Shown: one piece after another, positions 24,028 to 30,290 of the stretch
Numbering within the stretch: position 1 is the first letter of the stretch
How the letters are laid out: the number at the start of each line of letters is the position of its first letter
DNA from: a virus
Virus record (IMG/VR): IMGVR_UViG_3300048029_000635
Coordinates: 1 to 38,659 of that record
Reading direction: 5' to 3' (one strand)
Length of the DNA stretch: 38,659 bases
Made by a program: the position numbers and the translations under genes
Notes under the pieces: generated by a model
Seen by the model: only the letters and a program-made list of their open reading frames with translations
Databases searched by the model: none
Told to the model about the DNA's origin: nothing

Positions 24028-24256
24028 GATTCATCACTTAGAGGCAAAAAGATTCTTACTTACAAGTTTAGCAAACCCTCAAAATGTCCACCTAGTAGAT
24101 TTAGACGAGTATGACGGCTATGGAGAATGCTCATGTGAATATTTTACGTTCAAGATTGGCCCGCAGTTAAAGAAAGGAAAAAAACCATTAAAACAATGCA
24201 GACATTTACGCTCAGTAAAGACATTAATTCGACAGAATTTACCTTCCCAAGATTAA
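24011..24256 (+). CDS. SWIM-type zinc-finger-like small protein, 81 aa
   Basis: The ATG at 24011 has GCAGGAAG upstream. The segment ECSCEYFTFKIG through PLKQCRHLRSVK gives C-x-C-x(n)-C-x-H, the ligand pattern of SWIM zinc fingers. RFEIHHLEAKRFLLTSLANPQNVHLVDL precedes it. These small SWIM proteins are common in phages, probably binding nucleic acid. It overlaps the dNMP kinase gene by 61 nt. Confidence 0.65.
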   Translation: MNTRFEIHHLEAKRFLLTSLANPQNVHLVDLDEYDGYGECSCEYFTFKIGPQLKKGKKPLKQCRHLRSVKTLIRQNLPSQD

Positions 24257-24735
24257 TTGGGCTTACCGGCCCGAAGGGTATGGGGAAGACTACTTTTGCT
24301 AATCGCATAGGTGGGGAAATTTTGAGTTTATCAACGCCGATCAAGCAGATGCTTGAACTTATAGTTCCGAAGATTTACATCTACGAGGAAAAGGAGAAGC
24401 AGATACCAGGATTCCCTGAAGGAATAACTGCAAGAGTTCTCATGCAACGACTAGGTACGGAATTTGGGCGAGCATGTTACCCAGATATTTGGGTTAATCA
24501 CACAAAGATAGAAGCTAATAGAAGGATAAAAGCTTTTGAGGCTGTGGGGATAGAAAGCGCACGAGTAATCGTTGATGACATTCGATTCAGGAATGAAGCA
24601 GATATGATTCATGAGCTTGGTGGAGAAGTATGGAAATTAAAACGAGAAGGATATTTACCGAAGGAAGATAGTCATTCATCTGAGGATGGCTTACCTGAAG
24701 AACATATAGATAAGGAGATTATTATAGATGAGTAA
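24196..24735 (+). CDS. Deoxynucleoside monophosphate kinase-like, 179 aa
   Basis: P-loop GPKGMGKT at residues 25-32 follows a short strand (RLIGLT). VIVDDIRFRNEADMIHELGG is the conserved 'DDxRFxNEA' signature of T4 gene-1-type dNMP kinases and similar phage kinases. A late DSHSSEDGLP matches the family's 'D-x-H-x-S-E-x-x-L'. It converts dNMPs to dNDPs for phage DNA synthesis. The length is shorter than T4 gp1 (241 aa) but close to many phage homologues. Confidence 0.85.
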   Translation: MQTFTLSKDINSTEFTFPRLIGLTGPKGMGKTTFANRIGGEILSLSTPIKQMLELIVPKIYIYEEKEKQIPGFPEGITARVLMQRLGTEFGRACYPDIWVNHTKIEANRRIKAFEAVGIESARVIVDDIRFRNEADMIHELGGEVWKLKREGYLPKEDSHSSEDGLPEEHIDKEIIIDE

Positions 24736-24889
24736 TGTAAAATCGGACTGGGGATTTATCTTACTATGCTTGGGGTTAGTTATGCTAGTGAGTTATTTGC
24801 TGGCTTCTTGCTCAAGTGTTAGTTGTGCGAAGAAATTATGTTGCCCGAAACCTGGGCATGGAAATTGCCCTATCTGCGAATACAAGTAA
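24728..24889 (+). CDS. Small Cys-rich lipoprotein, 53 aa
   Basis: The start overlaps the kinase stop by 8 nt. The peptide has a signal sequence (WGFILLCLGLVMLVSY) ending in the lipobox LLASC (Cys28 lipidated). The 25-residue mature part is rich in Cys (SCAKKLCCPKPGHGNCPICEY). Seven cysteines lie in or after the lipobox, with a CPxC-like end that may bind metal or form disulfides. It is probably displayed in the envelope; superinfection exclusion or lysis roles are typical of phage lipoproteins but unproven here. Confidence 0.6.
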   Translation: MSNVKSDWGFILLCLGLVMLVSYLLASCSSVSCAKKLCCPKPGHGNCPICEYK

Positions 24890-25203
24890 TGAAAGATTTA
24901 GTAAAAAAAGTAGAGCAATGGCATGAGGATCGGAATTTGATCTTAGGATCAACCGACAAGGATCAGGTCTTAAAATTAATGCAAGAGCTAGGGGAGTTGA
25001 GTGACTCTATCTGCAAGAAGAACTGCCCAGCTGATGATATAGGAGACATGTTGGTCATAATGATTAATATCTGTAAGCGAAACTTCATTACCTTAGAGGA
25101 ATGTTTAAATACTGCTTATAACGACATTAAGGACAGAAGAGGTGTGATGGTCGATGGTGTGTTTGTTAAGGAGGCAGACATGGATGAGCAAGTACAAGTC
25201 TAG
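24889..25203 (+). CDS. MazG-like nucleotide pyrophosphohydrolase, 104 aa
   Basis: Starts in a TAATG overlap with the lipoprotein gene. Glu33 and Glu36 in MQELGELSDSICK and Asp50 and Asp53 in ADDIGDMLVIMINIC form the MazG metal-binding pattern (E-x-x-E ... D-x-x-D in all-alpha NTP pyrophosphatases). It may hydrolyse non-canonical or stress nucleotides. It is encoded next to a dNMP kinase, fitting a nucleotide-metabolism pair. Confidence 0.8.
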   Translation: MKDLVKKVEQWHEDRNLILGSTDKDQVLKLMQELGELSDSICKKNCPADDIGDMLVIMINICKRNFITLEECLNTAYNDIKDRRGVMVDGVFVKEADMDEQVQV

Positions 25204-25375
25204 AGATTTTTGTGAGGGGGAGAAGCTTCCTAGAACTAGTCAGTTGAGTATAGCGATGACAGTAGATCAAAAGAAGGAGCTGATGCAAAATGCTCACAGG
25301 AAGAGGAAGAGTGTCTCGAGATATGTTCGAGACATATTGAAAAAGAATGGTTCTATCTCAGGGCCGAATAATTGA
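25184..25375 (+). CDS. Ribbon-helix-helix-like small protein, 63 aa
   Basis: The start at 25184 (MSKYKSRDF) overlaps the MazG-like gene by 20 nt. SQLSIAMTVDQKKELMQNAHRKRKSVSRYVRDILKKNG is a strand-helix-helix with the basic 'K-S-V-S-x-Y-V-R' second-helix start, typical of RHH DNA-binding proteins. It is a possible early regulator. Confidence 0.6.
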   Translation: MSKYKSRDFCEGEKLPRTSQLSIAMTVDQKKELMQNAHRKRKSVSRYVRDILKKNGSISGPNN

Positions 25376-25391
25376 AGAGAAAGGAAATAAT

Positions 25392-25703
25392 ATGAGCATG
25401 AGAAAGGTTTACCAACAAATTATTTCAGCAAATATGCTATCCGTTACAGTTGAGCATAATGGCTGTCACGGAGGAGATGCAGGACATGGAGGGTATGTTA
25501 AAGTAACACTTAAAGATGATGGGTGTACTGCCCTGGAGGTAGATGGTAAAGAATCTGATGGGGTAGAAATTATGCTTAGGGGAAGTACCGAAAGGGATAC
25601 ATTCATCCAAGCACTTATTGTAATACTCAGAGAGTTGCATGGCCCTATTTTTGATTTAAACGGCCCGATACCATACTTTGATGACCCTGATTCTACGGTG
25701 TGA
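25392..25703 (+). CDS. Hypothetical protein, 103 aa
   Basis: GAAAGGA precedes the ATG. Beta-rich middle (SVTVEHNGCHGGDAGHGGYVKVTLKDDG) with a His/Gly/Cys cluster, then a helix (STERDTFIQALIVILRELHG). No recognised family. The His-Gly loop could bind metal. Confidence 0.6.
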   Translation: MSMRKVYQQIISANMLSVTVEHNGCHGGDAGHGGYVKVTLKDDGCTALEVDGKESDGVEIMLRGSTERDTFIQALIVILRELHGPIFDLNGPIPYFDDPDSTV

Positions 25704-26206
25704 CTGGTCAGATCAAAATTGATCTAAACCAAGCTGAATGCGAAATAGTTCGCTTTATAGCTGAGGGGCGAAGATCGGAAAATCGTAAGTATGGGGTTAA
25801 AGACTTACTAGTTGCAAAGGAAGACCCTTTGCAAAGGGACATAGAAGGGTGTGGAGCAGAGTATGCATTTGCTAAGGTATACAATCTATACCCTCCGACT
25901 GATCTTCGCCCCAGGGCAGGTTCGCCGGACTTTATAGTTAAGGGCAGAACGATTGATATCAAGCAATCTGACTACGATAATGCTCGGCTAATTGTGCCTC
26001 CTTACAAGATGGATGATGCAAAAGTTTGCGACTCCTATGTGTTGGTCACTGGTAAATTACCCAATTATATACTAAGGGGATTTGCGAAAAAGCACCAAAT
26101 TTGTAACCAAAAAAACTTGATAACACTTAGGTCTTTGGTTTATGCTTTGAGTATCAAAGAGTTAAACCCAATGCCTAATTATGAACGTAGCAGCATATGC
26201 AGTTGA
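25700..26206 (+). CDS. Putative restriction-endonuclease-fold protein, 168 aa
   Basis: GTG start overlapping the previous TGA. The segment GCGAEYAFAKVYNLYPPTD, then SPDFIVKGRTIDIKQSDYDNARLIVPPYKMDD, follows the PD-(D/E)XK arrangement: Glu in the first helix, Asp before a strand, then I-D-I-K. VCDSYVLVTGKLPNYILRGFAKKHQI resembles the later strand-helix part of phage homologues of this fold. Probably a DNase or DNA-binding relative; activity untested. An isolated two-box motif match lies inside it (26103-26124). Confidence 0.55.
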   Translation: MTGQIKIDLNQAECEIVRFIAEGRRSENRKYGVKDLLVAKEDPLQRDIEGCGAEYAFAKVYNLYPPTDLRPRAGSPDFIVKGRTIDIKQSDYDNARLIVPPYKMDDAKVCDSYVLVTGKLPNYILRGFAKKHQICNQKNLITLRSLVYALSIKELNPMPNYERSSICS

Positions 26207-26372
26207 TTCGCCAAGCGAAACAATACAAGAAAGGGTAGCTTCTTTACGTAACTTCTTAAATGTTGTCATCGACATCGAAAGTGATGCTCGAAGAAAAGCA
26301 AATGAGATACGCAAAGATATAGAGCAATTAGAAGCTCCGAAGCTAGAAGAAGTAAATGACGATGAACTCTGA
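26181..26372 (+). CDS. Small helical protein, 63 aa
   Basis: Helical and acidic (SLRNFLNVVIDIESDARRKANEIRKDIEQLEAPKLEEVNDDEL). It overlaps both neighbours. No family is recognised. Confidence 0.55.
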   Translation: MNVAAYAVDSPSETIQERVASLRNFLNVVIDIESDARRKANEIRKDIEQLEAPKLEEVNDDEL

Positions 26373-26427
26373 AATCATAATCGTCACTATACTTACTATC
26401 CTTTTTTATATTACCGCTAGGCTATAA
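26362..26427 (+). CDS. 21-aa membrane microprotein (candidate)
   Basis: The ATG overlaps the end of the 63-residue gene. After MNSE comes one hydrophobic helix (IIIVTILTILFYITA), then RL and the stop, which overlaps the convergent HNH gene by 6 nt. A purely hydrophobic peptide with coupled start is suggestive but could be chance. Confidence 0.35.
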   Translation: MNSEIIIVTILTILFYITARL

Positions 26428-26703
26428 GAGAAATCCTTTTTCTCTCGCCCAGGCTGGGTTCTTATGAATCTGGTCATGGCATCCTCGGCAACTTGCCAAC
26501 CACGTGTCCACATCCAAATAGTATTTACCTCTTCCTTTTATGTGATGCACGTCCGTGCTTTTTGCTTTTCCACACACTTCGCATATGGACAATGTGGCTA
26601 GGAAGTTCCGGCGCAGTTCTGAGTATTTCTTCATATCTGTCGCCCTCTTCTTCGACACTCTCCTGAGTGGCGTTTTTCTTTTTAGAGGCCCGCTTCTTTT
26701 CAT
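26422..26703 (-). CDS. HNH endonuclease, 93 aa
   Basis: Zinc ligands Cys41, Cys44, Cys72 and Cys75 (CEVCGK, CRGCHDQIH) frame the catalytic HNH region with VHHIKGRG (His53, His54), then CHDQIHKNP (His76, His80, Asn82). Small phage HNH proteins nick or cut DNA at packaging or recombination. It sits apart from the terminase, at the end of a minus-strand group, and has a basic N-terminus (PLKRKTPLRRVSKKR). Confidence 0.9.
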   Translation of the reverse strand: MKRSGPLKRKTPLRRVSKKRATDMKKYSELRRNFLATLSICEVCGKAKSTDVHHIKGRGKYYLDVDTWLASCRGCHDQIHKNPAWAREKGFLL

Positions 26704-26894
26704 TTTTCAATAATATGGAAATCGTAAACTCTTATAATCTGTGGCATCACAGCCATCGCATGCTCGAGGCTGATTTCGTAAAAGTACCAAAAAGTATTCC
26801 AGTCAAAGCTTTCTCCGTTCACCTCCGCGATGATGAACGTTTCTTGCGAGTCCCAGATGAATGTATGGACTCTGTTTTTAACCATTGATTCCAT
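26700..26894 (-). CDS. Small hypothetical protein, 64 aa
   Basis: Aromatic-rich and compact (HTFIWDSQETFIIAEVNGESFDWNTFWYFYEISLEHAMAVMPQII). The ATG at 26894 could be replaced by ATG 26885; no Shine-Dalgarno sequence decides. It overlaps the HNH start by ATGA and the upstream gene by up to 76 nt. Not recognised. Confidence 0.5.
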   Translation of the reverse strand: MESMVKNRVHTFIWDSQETFIIAEVNGESFDWNTFWYFYEISLEHAMAVMPQIIRVYDFHIIEK

Positions 26895-27088
26895 TGGTCT
26901 AAATATATACCAGCATCCCCATGGTTGTCCGCTTTTGTGGGAATATCTGGTAATTTACCAGTCTTGCTCAATTTAGCCCCAATCTTTTGATAACCCATTA
27001 TCTCTGAGTAGTACTTTAAAGCCACCCCGTCCCCCTCTGAAATTGCTCTTATCTCCCTGACATAGGCAGGGGGCTTCACTCCCTTCAT
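26819..27088 (-). CDS. Hypothetical protein, 89 aa
   Basis: The start MKGVKPPAYV at 27088 overlaps the previous stop (ATGA). Helical middle (VREIRAISEGDGVALKYYSEIMGYQKIGAKL), then DNHGDAGIYLDQWNQWL and a basic Ser/Arg tail. The tail overlaps the start of the 64-residue gene in another frame. Confidence 0.5.
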   Translation of the reverse strand: MKGVKPPAYVREIRAISEGDGVALKYYSEIMGYQKIGAKLSKTGKLPDIPTKADNHGDAGIYLDQWNQWLKTESIHSSGTRKKRSSSRR

Positions 27089-27264
27089 TGTACAATAATA
27101 CCCCCCCAACGGGGTAGAGCATTCCTTACTGCTTCTTCAAGGGTATCAAAGACACCTTCTGCATTTTTCCATTTACCTTCGTAAATATGGATTTCTTCTT
27201 CGCCTACGAATACGCTTAATCCTCTGGAGCTTATCCGAGGCTGCCCAGCCAATTGGTCTGCCAT
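27085..27264 (-). CDS. Small hypothetical protein, 59 aa
   Basis: The start MADQLAG at 27264 is chosen for GGGGAAGAG upstream. SVFVGEEEIHIYEGKWKNAEGVFDTLEEAVRNALPRW reads as a small beta-helix fold. Its first 92 nt lie inside the C-terminal codons of the Cys-rich gene in another frame. Confidence 0.5.
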   Translation of the reverse strand: MADQLAGQPRISSRGLSVFVGEEEIHIYEGKWKNAEGVFDTLEEAVRNALPRWGGIIVQ

Positions 27265-27550
27265 AATATTCTCTTCCCCAACATTTGTCATAAATTATGT
27301 TACTGAATGGGACATAACACCCACATCCACGGTTCGATCCGTTACTTGGTCGGCATCTCTTCAATTCTGCATCATATATCGGGCATTTAAGGCATATTCT
27401 GAACCTTCTCTTCCATTCTCGAATATCTTCGGTAGTTTTGAGTGTTATATAAGGCAAAACCTTAAATATTCCCAATAATATGCGATAAGTAGCCAGTAGG
27501 CTTGGGTTTTCTATGCGAAATACCCGAATAAACTCCTTTATTCTCTTCAA
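27173..27550 (-). CDS. Cys-rich small protein, 125 aa
   Basis: The central CLKCPIYDAELKRCRPSNGSNRGCGCYVPFSN through YDKCWGREYYG holds six cysteines in a C-x-x-C-P ... C ... C-x-C ... C-W pattern. This is seen in small zinc-binding phage proteins of unknown role. The N-terminus is basic with a hydrophobic stretch (LLATYRILLGIFKVLPYI), and the C-terminus is Arg-rich. The ATG overlaps the 678-residue gene stop by 4 nt. Confidence 0.6.
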   Translation of the reverse strand: MKRIKEFIRVFRIENPSLLATYRILLGIFKVLPYITLKTTEDIREWKRRFRICLKCPIYDAELKRCRPSNGSNRGCGCYVPFSNIIYDKCWGREYYGRPIGWAASDKLQRIKRIRRRRRNPYLRR

Positions 27551-29583
27551 GCGAAAGCTTCTTCCTCTTCGTAAGCAAATATAGGCTGTTGCTCATTCTC
27601 GAATAGGTCAGAAGTCTTAAAGCCAGTAGAATTATCCTCAATCGCTTCCTGTATATCTACAGCATCCCCTGCCCCGACCATCTCATCTAAAACATCTGCC
27701 GATTCAACCGTAGGGGCTTTTTTTACACTTGTGCGATTACCCTGATTTGCGCCAATGCTTTCTGCAACTTGACTTCTATCTGCATCACTAGTCTCCAGAG
27801 TATCTGCATTCGCATTAGCCCTTGCACCAGTGGATTTGAGATTCAAATCAGACATCCTTTGAGCTAATGCACCCTCGCCATATTGATCAGCAAAATCATT
27901 TCTGTCACCTAGATCAGATAAATCATATTCAGTACCATCCTCAGTTGTTGTAGTTTCTCCCCCACCAGATCCTGTACCTTGGTTCTGCACACCATTTCCT
28001 AAACCTCTTTTGTTCCCTACAATAGGTACATTCTTACGAGCTTTCTTTTTCTTCTTTTTCTTCTTTCCACCTCCGCCACCACCTCCGGCACCAATAGTAA
28101 TATCTGCACCGAAAACATCTCTTGCTACAGAGAGAGGCATACTTAATGCATTACCCAAAACAGAAAGTGGTGCGCCAACAAGACCTTTCAAGCCTTGTCC
28201 AGCCATACCCAAGTTTCCGTATGCAAGACCTTGCCCCATAAGTGCAACAGAATCTGGCACACCCATAACTGTACCTAAAAGCGAATTTCTGTCACTAGAA
28301 CCAAAAAGATAATCACCCGATCCATCAATCACATTACCCATGTTCAGGATGCCTCTTCCAAGAAAATTATCACCAACAGCCTGACCCACACTTGCCAATC
28401 CTCCACCAACTGTATCAGTTACAAAGTTTAAGGGCTTAAGAAGCATTCCACCAAAATCACGGATTCCATCAGTAAAGGAATCTACCTTATCGTAGAATGT
28501 CGGAGTGCCTGCATAACGAACACCATTAACCATCTGATTAGGCTCACCATATTCATTGAAACCATATCTATCTCCTGCAATTCGTGAACGTGCTGTAGCT
28601 CGTGCAGCCGCACCAGATGAGATGCTCATCGGATCATTAAGCGCCTGTCCTATGTTTTGTGTCTGCCGAGGAAATACATAACCACCATTGGTAGCAGGAT
28701 CCGAAACATAGCCCTTCTTTGCACCAATATTATTGATGCCACTAGCAATCAAACTACCTATAAATGGCGTATTGCCCTCAGGACCAGCAACCATTGTTCC
28801 CTGGGGGATATACATATTCGACATAGGATCAACATACTTCTGTCCCTCAATCGTATTATAAGAATATGCACCCAATGGTATTTGGCTTTGCGCGTATGCA
28901 TCCTGGGCTTCATTCGAATATACACCACTTGCTACATCAGGACTTGTGAAATCAAAATAATCTAATCCAGCATCTGCAGCAGAAGCTAACTGACTAGCAG
29001 TATTTGTTATCTGACTCCTCTCCCAGTTACTCAAATTAGGGTCATTTGCTACCTCACCTAAAGCTGCAATAGCCTCATTCGAGTCAAAATTTACAGAACC
29101 ATCGTCATTATAAGTCAATAAACCATAATCTTCTAAGATATTCTGCTCTGTCTGGTTAATACTGGTTATATCCTCGAGAATACCTGCCTCCTCTAAGGTC
29201 AAATTCTCATTCGCAAAGAAATCTGTGTTCTTAAGGGTATCTGTACCCGTATCAAAGTTGTTTGTGAACCAAGATGGATCATAATCACCACCTGTATTGA
29301 TGACACCAGTCATCCAATCAAAAGAATCGGTAGTTTGACCAAATAAATCATTCTGCACCTTTGGCGAAAGGATGTAATTGTCCACAGGAACATTATAATC
29401 AGCAAATCTATCTATGCTGTTTATTGCATAATTACCTAAGTCAAACGAGCTAATCGGATCATACCCTCCGCCCCCAAAAGTATTACCTGCCCAAGTGTTA
29501 GCGAAGGTATCTTGAGGAGTATAGGCAGTAACCCCATCGTAATAACCTCCACCTCCGTAATCAGACATTGAATAACCAGCCAT
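27547..29583 (-). CDS. Putative internal virion / DNA-ejection protein, 678 aa
   Basis: Large, Asn/Asp/Gly-rich and low in Cys. The N-terminus has repeated Gly-Tyr (YGGGGYYDG, FGGGGYDP). A middle region (about 375-500) is Gly/hydrophobic and amphipathic (GMLLKPLNFVTDTVGGGLASVG, GQGLKGLVGAPLSVLGNAL), which could insert into a membrane. A run of seven Gly and eight Lys follows, then an acidic disordered C-terminus. This resembles injected internal virion proteins. The ATG at 29583 is preferred over an upstream TTG because a two-box motif ends exactly at it. Confidence 0.5.
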   Translation of the reverse strand: MAGYSMSDYGGGGYYDGVTAYTPQDTFANTWAGNTFGGGGYDPISSFDLGNYAINSIDRFADYNVPVDNYILSPKVQNDLFGQTTDSFDWMTGVINTGGDYDPSWFTNNFDTGTDTLKNTDFFANENLTLEEAGILEDITSINQTEQNILEDYGLLTYNDDGSVNFDSNEAIAALGEVANDPNLSNWERSQITNTASQLASAADAGLDYFDFTSPDVASGVYSNEAQDAYAQSQIPLGAYSYNTIEGQKYVDPMSNMYIPQGTMVAGPEGNTPFIGSLIASGINNIGAKKGYVSDPATNGGYVFPRQTQNIGQALNDPMSISSGAAARATARSRIAGDRYGFNEYGEPNQMVNGVRYAGTPTFYDKVDSFTDGIRDFGGMLLKPLNFVTDTVGGGLASVGQAVGDNFLGRGILNMGNVIDGSGDYLFGSSDRNSLLGTVMGVPDSVALMGQGLAYGNLGMAGQGLKGLVGAPLSVLGNALSMPLSVARDVFGADITIGAGGGGGGGKKKKKKKKARKNVPIVGNKRGLGNGVQNQGTGSGGGETTTTEDGTEYDLSDLGDRNDFADQYGEGALAQRMSDLNLKSTGARANANADTLETSDADRSQVAESIGANQGNRTSVKKAPTVESADVLDEMVGAGDAVDIQEAIEDNSTGFKTSDLFENEQQPIFAYEEEEAFA

Positions 29584-29605
29584 GTTACCTATATTACTTG
29601 GTTTC
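29584..29605 (-). promoter_or_regulatory. Two-box 22-bp motif copy before the 678-residue gene
   Basis: On the minus strand, GAAACC-N11-GTAAC directly touches the ATG. The spacer AAGTAATATAG shares its last six bases (ATATAG) with the integrase copy. The motif thus corrects the gene start from the longer reading frame. Confidence 0.55.
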
Positions 29606-29629
29606 ACTCCATTGGTCAAATCCTGAACG

Positions 29630-29719
29630 CTACCAAATGATTCCCAGTTTAGGAAAGTTCAGAAACGGTGCATATATATATACAGCCGCCGGATCCTGAT
29701 TCCCCCCAGGCACCCCCAT
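29630..29719 (-). CDS. 29-aa leader-like peptide (candidate)
   Basis: The ATG follows GTTAC of the palindromic motif copy with no gap, and the frame stays open for 29 codons (MGVPGGNQDPAAVYIYAP, then FLNFPKLGIIW). It lies just before the 678-residue gene. It could be a real microprotein or a translated leader; the main support is the motif arrangement. Confidence 0.35.
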   Translation of the reverse strand: MGVPGGNQDPAAVYIYAPFLNFPKLGIIW

Positions 29720-29743
29720 GTAACCTAATGCGTATTAGGTAAC
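29720..29743. promoter_or_regulatory. Palindromic two-box motif variant (N13 spacer)
   Basis: GTAACC-N13-GTAAC on plus (GTTACC-N13-GTTAC on minus). The inside is a palindrome ACCTAAT / ATTAGGT around GCG-T. It lies in the divergent gap between the 678-residue (minus) and 145-residue (plus) genes, so it may serve both strands. Confidence 0.5.
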
Positions 29744-29801
29744 ACATATGCTGTAAGTTGTTGATAGCCAATAAGTTTATTCGTGGCGTTTCTATAGTTG
29801 T

Positions 29802-29814
29802 CACCAAGTTGGTG
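29802..29814. promoter_or_regulatory. CACCAA-G-TTGGTG palindrome
   Basis: A perfect 6+1+6 dyad 37 nt before the ATG of the 145-residue gene, in the 29720-29851 gap. The location suits an operator near the rightward promoter. Confidence 0.4.
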
Positions 29815-29851
29815 CAATCAATATTAACAAAATCAAAATAAATAAAATATC

Positions 29852-30289
29852 ATGAACGATCTAATTATCTCAAATAATCAACAAAAAGCCTATGCATTAA
29901 AAACTCTTGCAAGCGGATTTAGCCAAGTGCAATTACTATCCCGAAAAGCCTATGGGGAAAAGTTTGACATCAAAGGAAAAGCCTTAAAGCGAGCGCACTC
30001 CAAATATCTTTTAGAAAGTGGAAAGAGTGCAAGTGCTGAAGTAGCCAAGCAAATAGTCGATGGTGATCTATTAACTAAAAAGATCACTGAAACGACAAAC
30101 GGCGCTCGCGTCGAGTTTGTAAGAAAGTCGGCGGTAACAAGCGCAAAGTCATTCGATAAGGGCGCTGAAAAAGAAATCGAATTGACAGAGGAAATGAAGC
30201 ACAAAGATAGCATCATGAACAAGCAATGGGATAAGCTTGTTGAGCTAGGCATGACTCCTGAAGAAATCGATCAGATGCTTAATAGCTAA
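29852..30289 (+). CDS. Hypothetical protein encoded just before the structured RNA, 145 aa
   Basis: Basic helical N-terminus (QQKAYALKTLASGFSQVQLLSRKAYGEKFDIKGKALKRAHSKYLL), then a helical, charged remainder ending in EEMKHKDSIMNKQWDKLVELGMTPEEIDQML. The upstream 30 nt are A-rich, without a Shine-Dalgarno sequence. It is the only protein gene immediately 5' of the RNA candidate, on the same strand and only a few bases away. Not recognised. A role with the RNA is possible from position and basic N-terminus only. Confidence 0.65.
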   Translation: MNDLIISNNQQKAYALKTLASGFSQVQLLSRKAYGEKFDIKGKALKRAHSKYLLESGKSASAEVAKQIVDGDLLTKKITETTNGARVEFVRKSAVTSAKSFDKGAEKEIELTEEMKHKDSIMNKQWDKLVELGMTPEEIDQMLNS

Positions 30290-30290
30290 G

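Noticed and set aside
26103-26124. Exact two-box match GTAACC-N11-ATAAC inside the 168-residue gene
   Set aside because: It is inside coding sequence and 56 nt from the next start, so it may be chance; it was kept out of the motif set.
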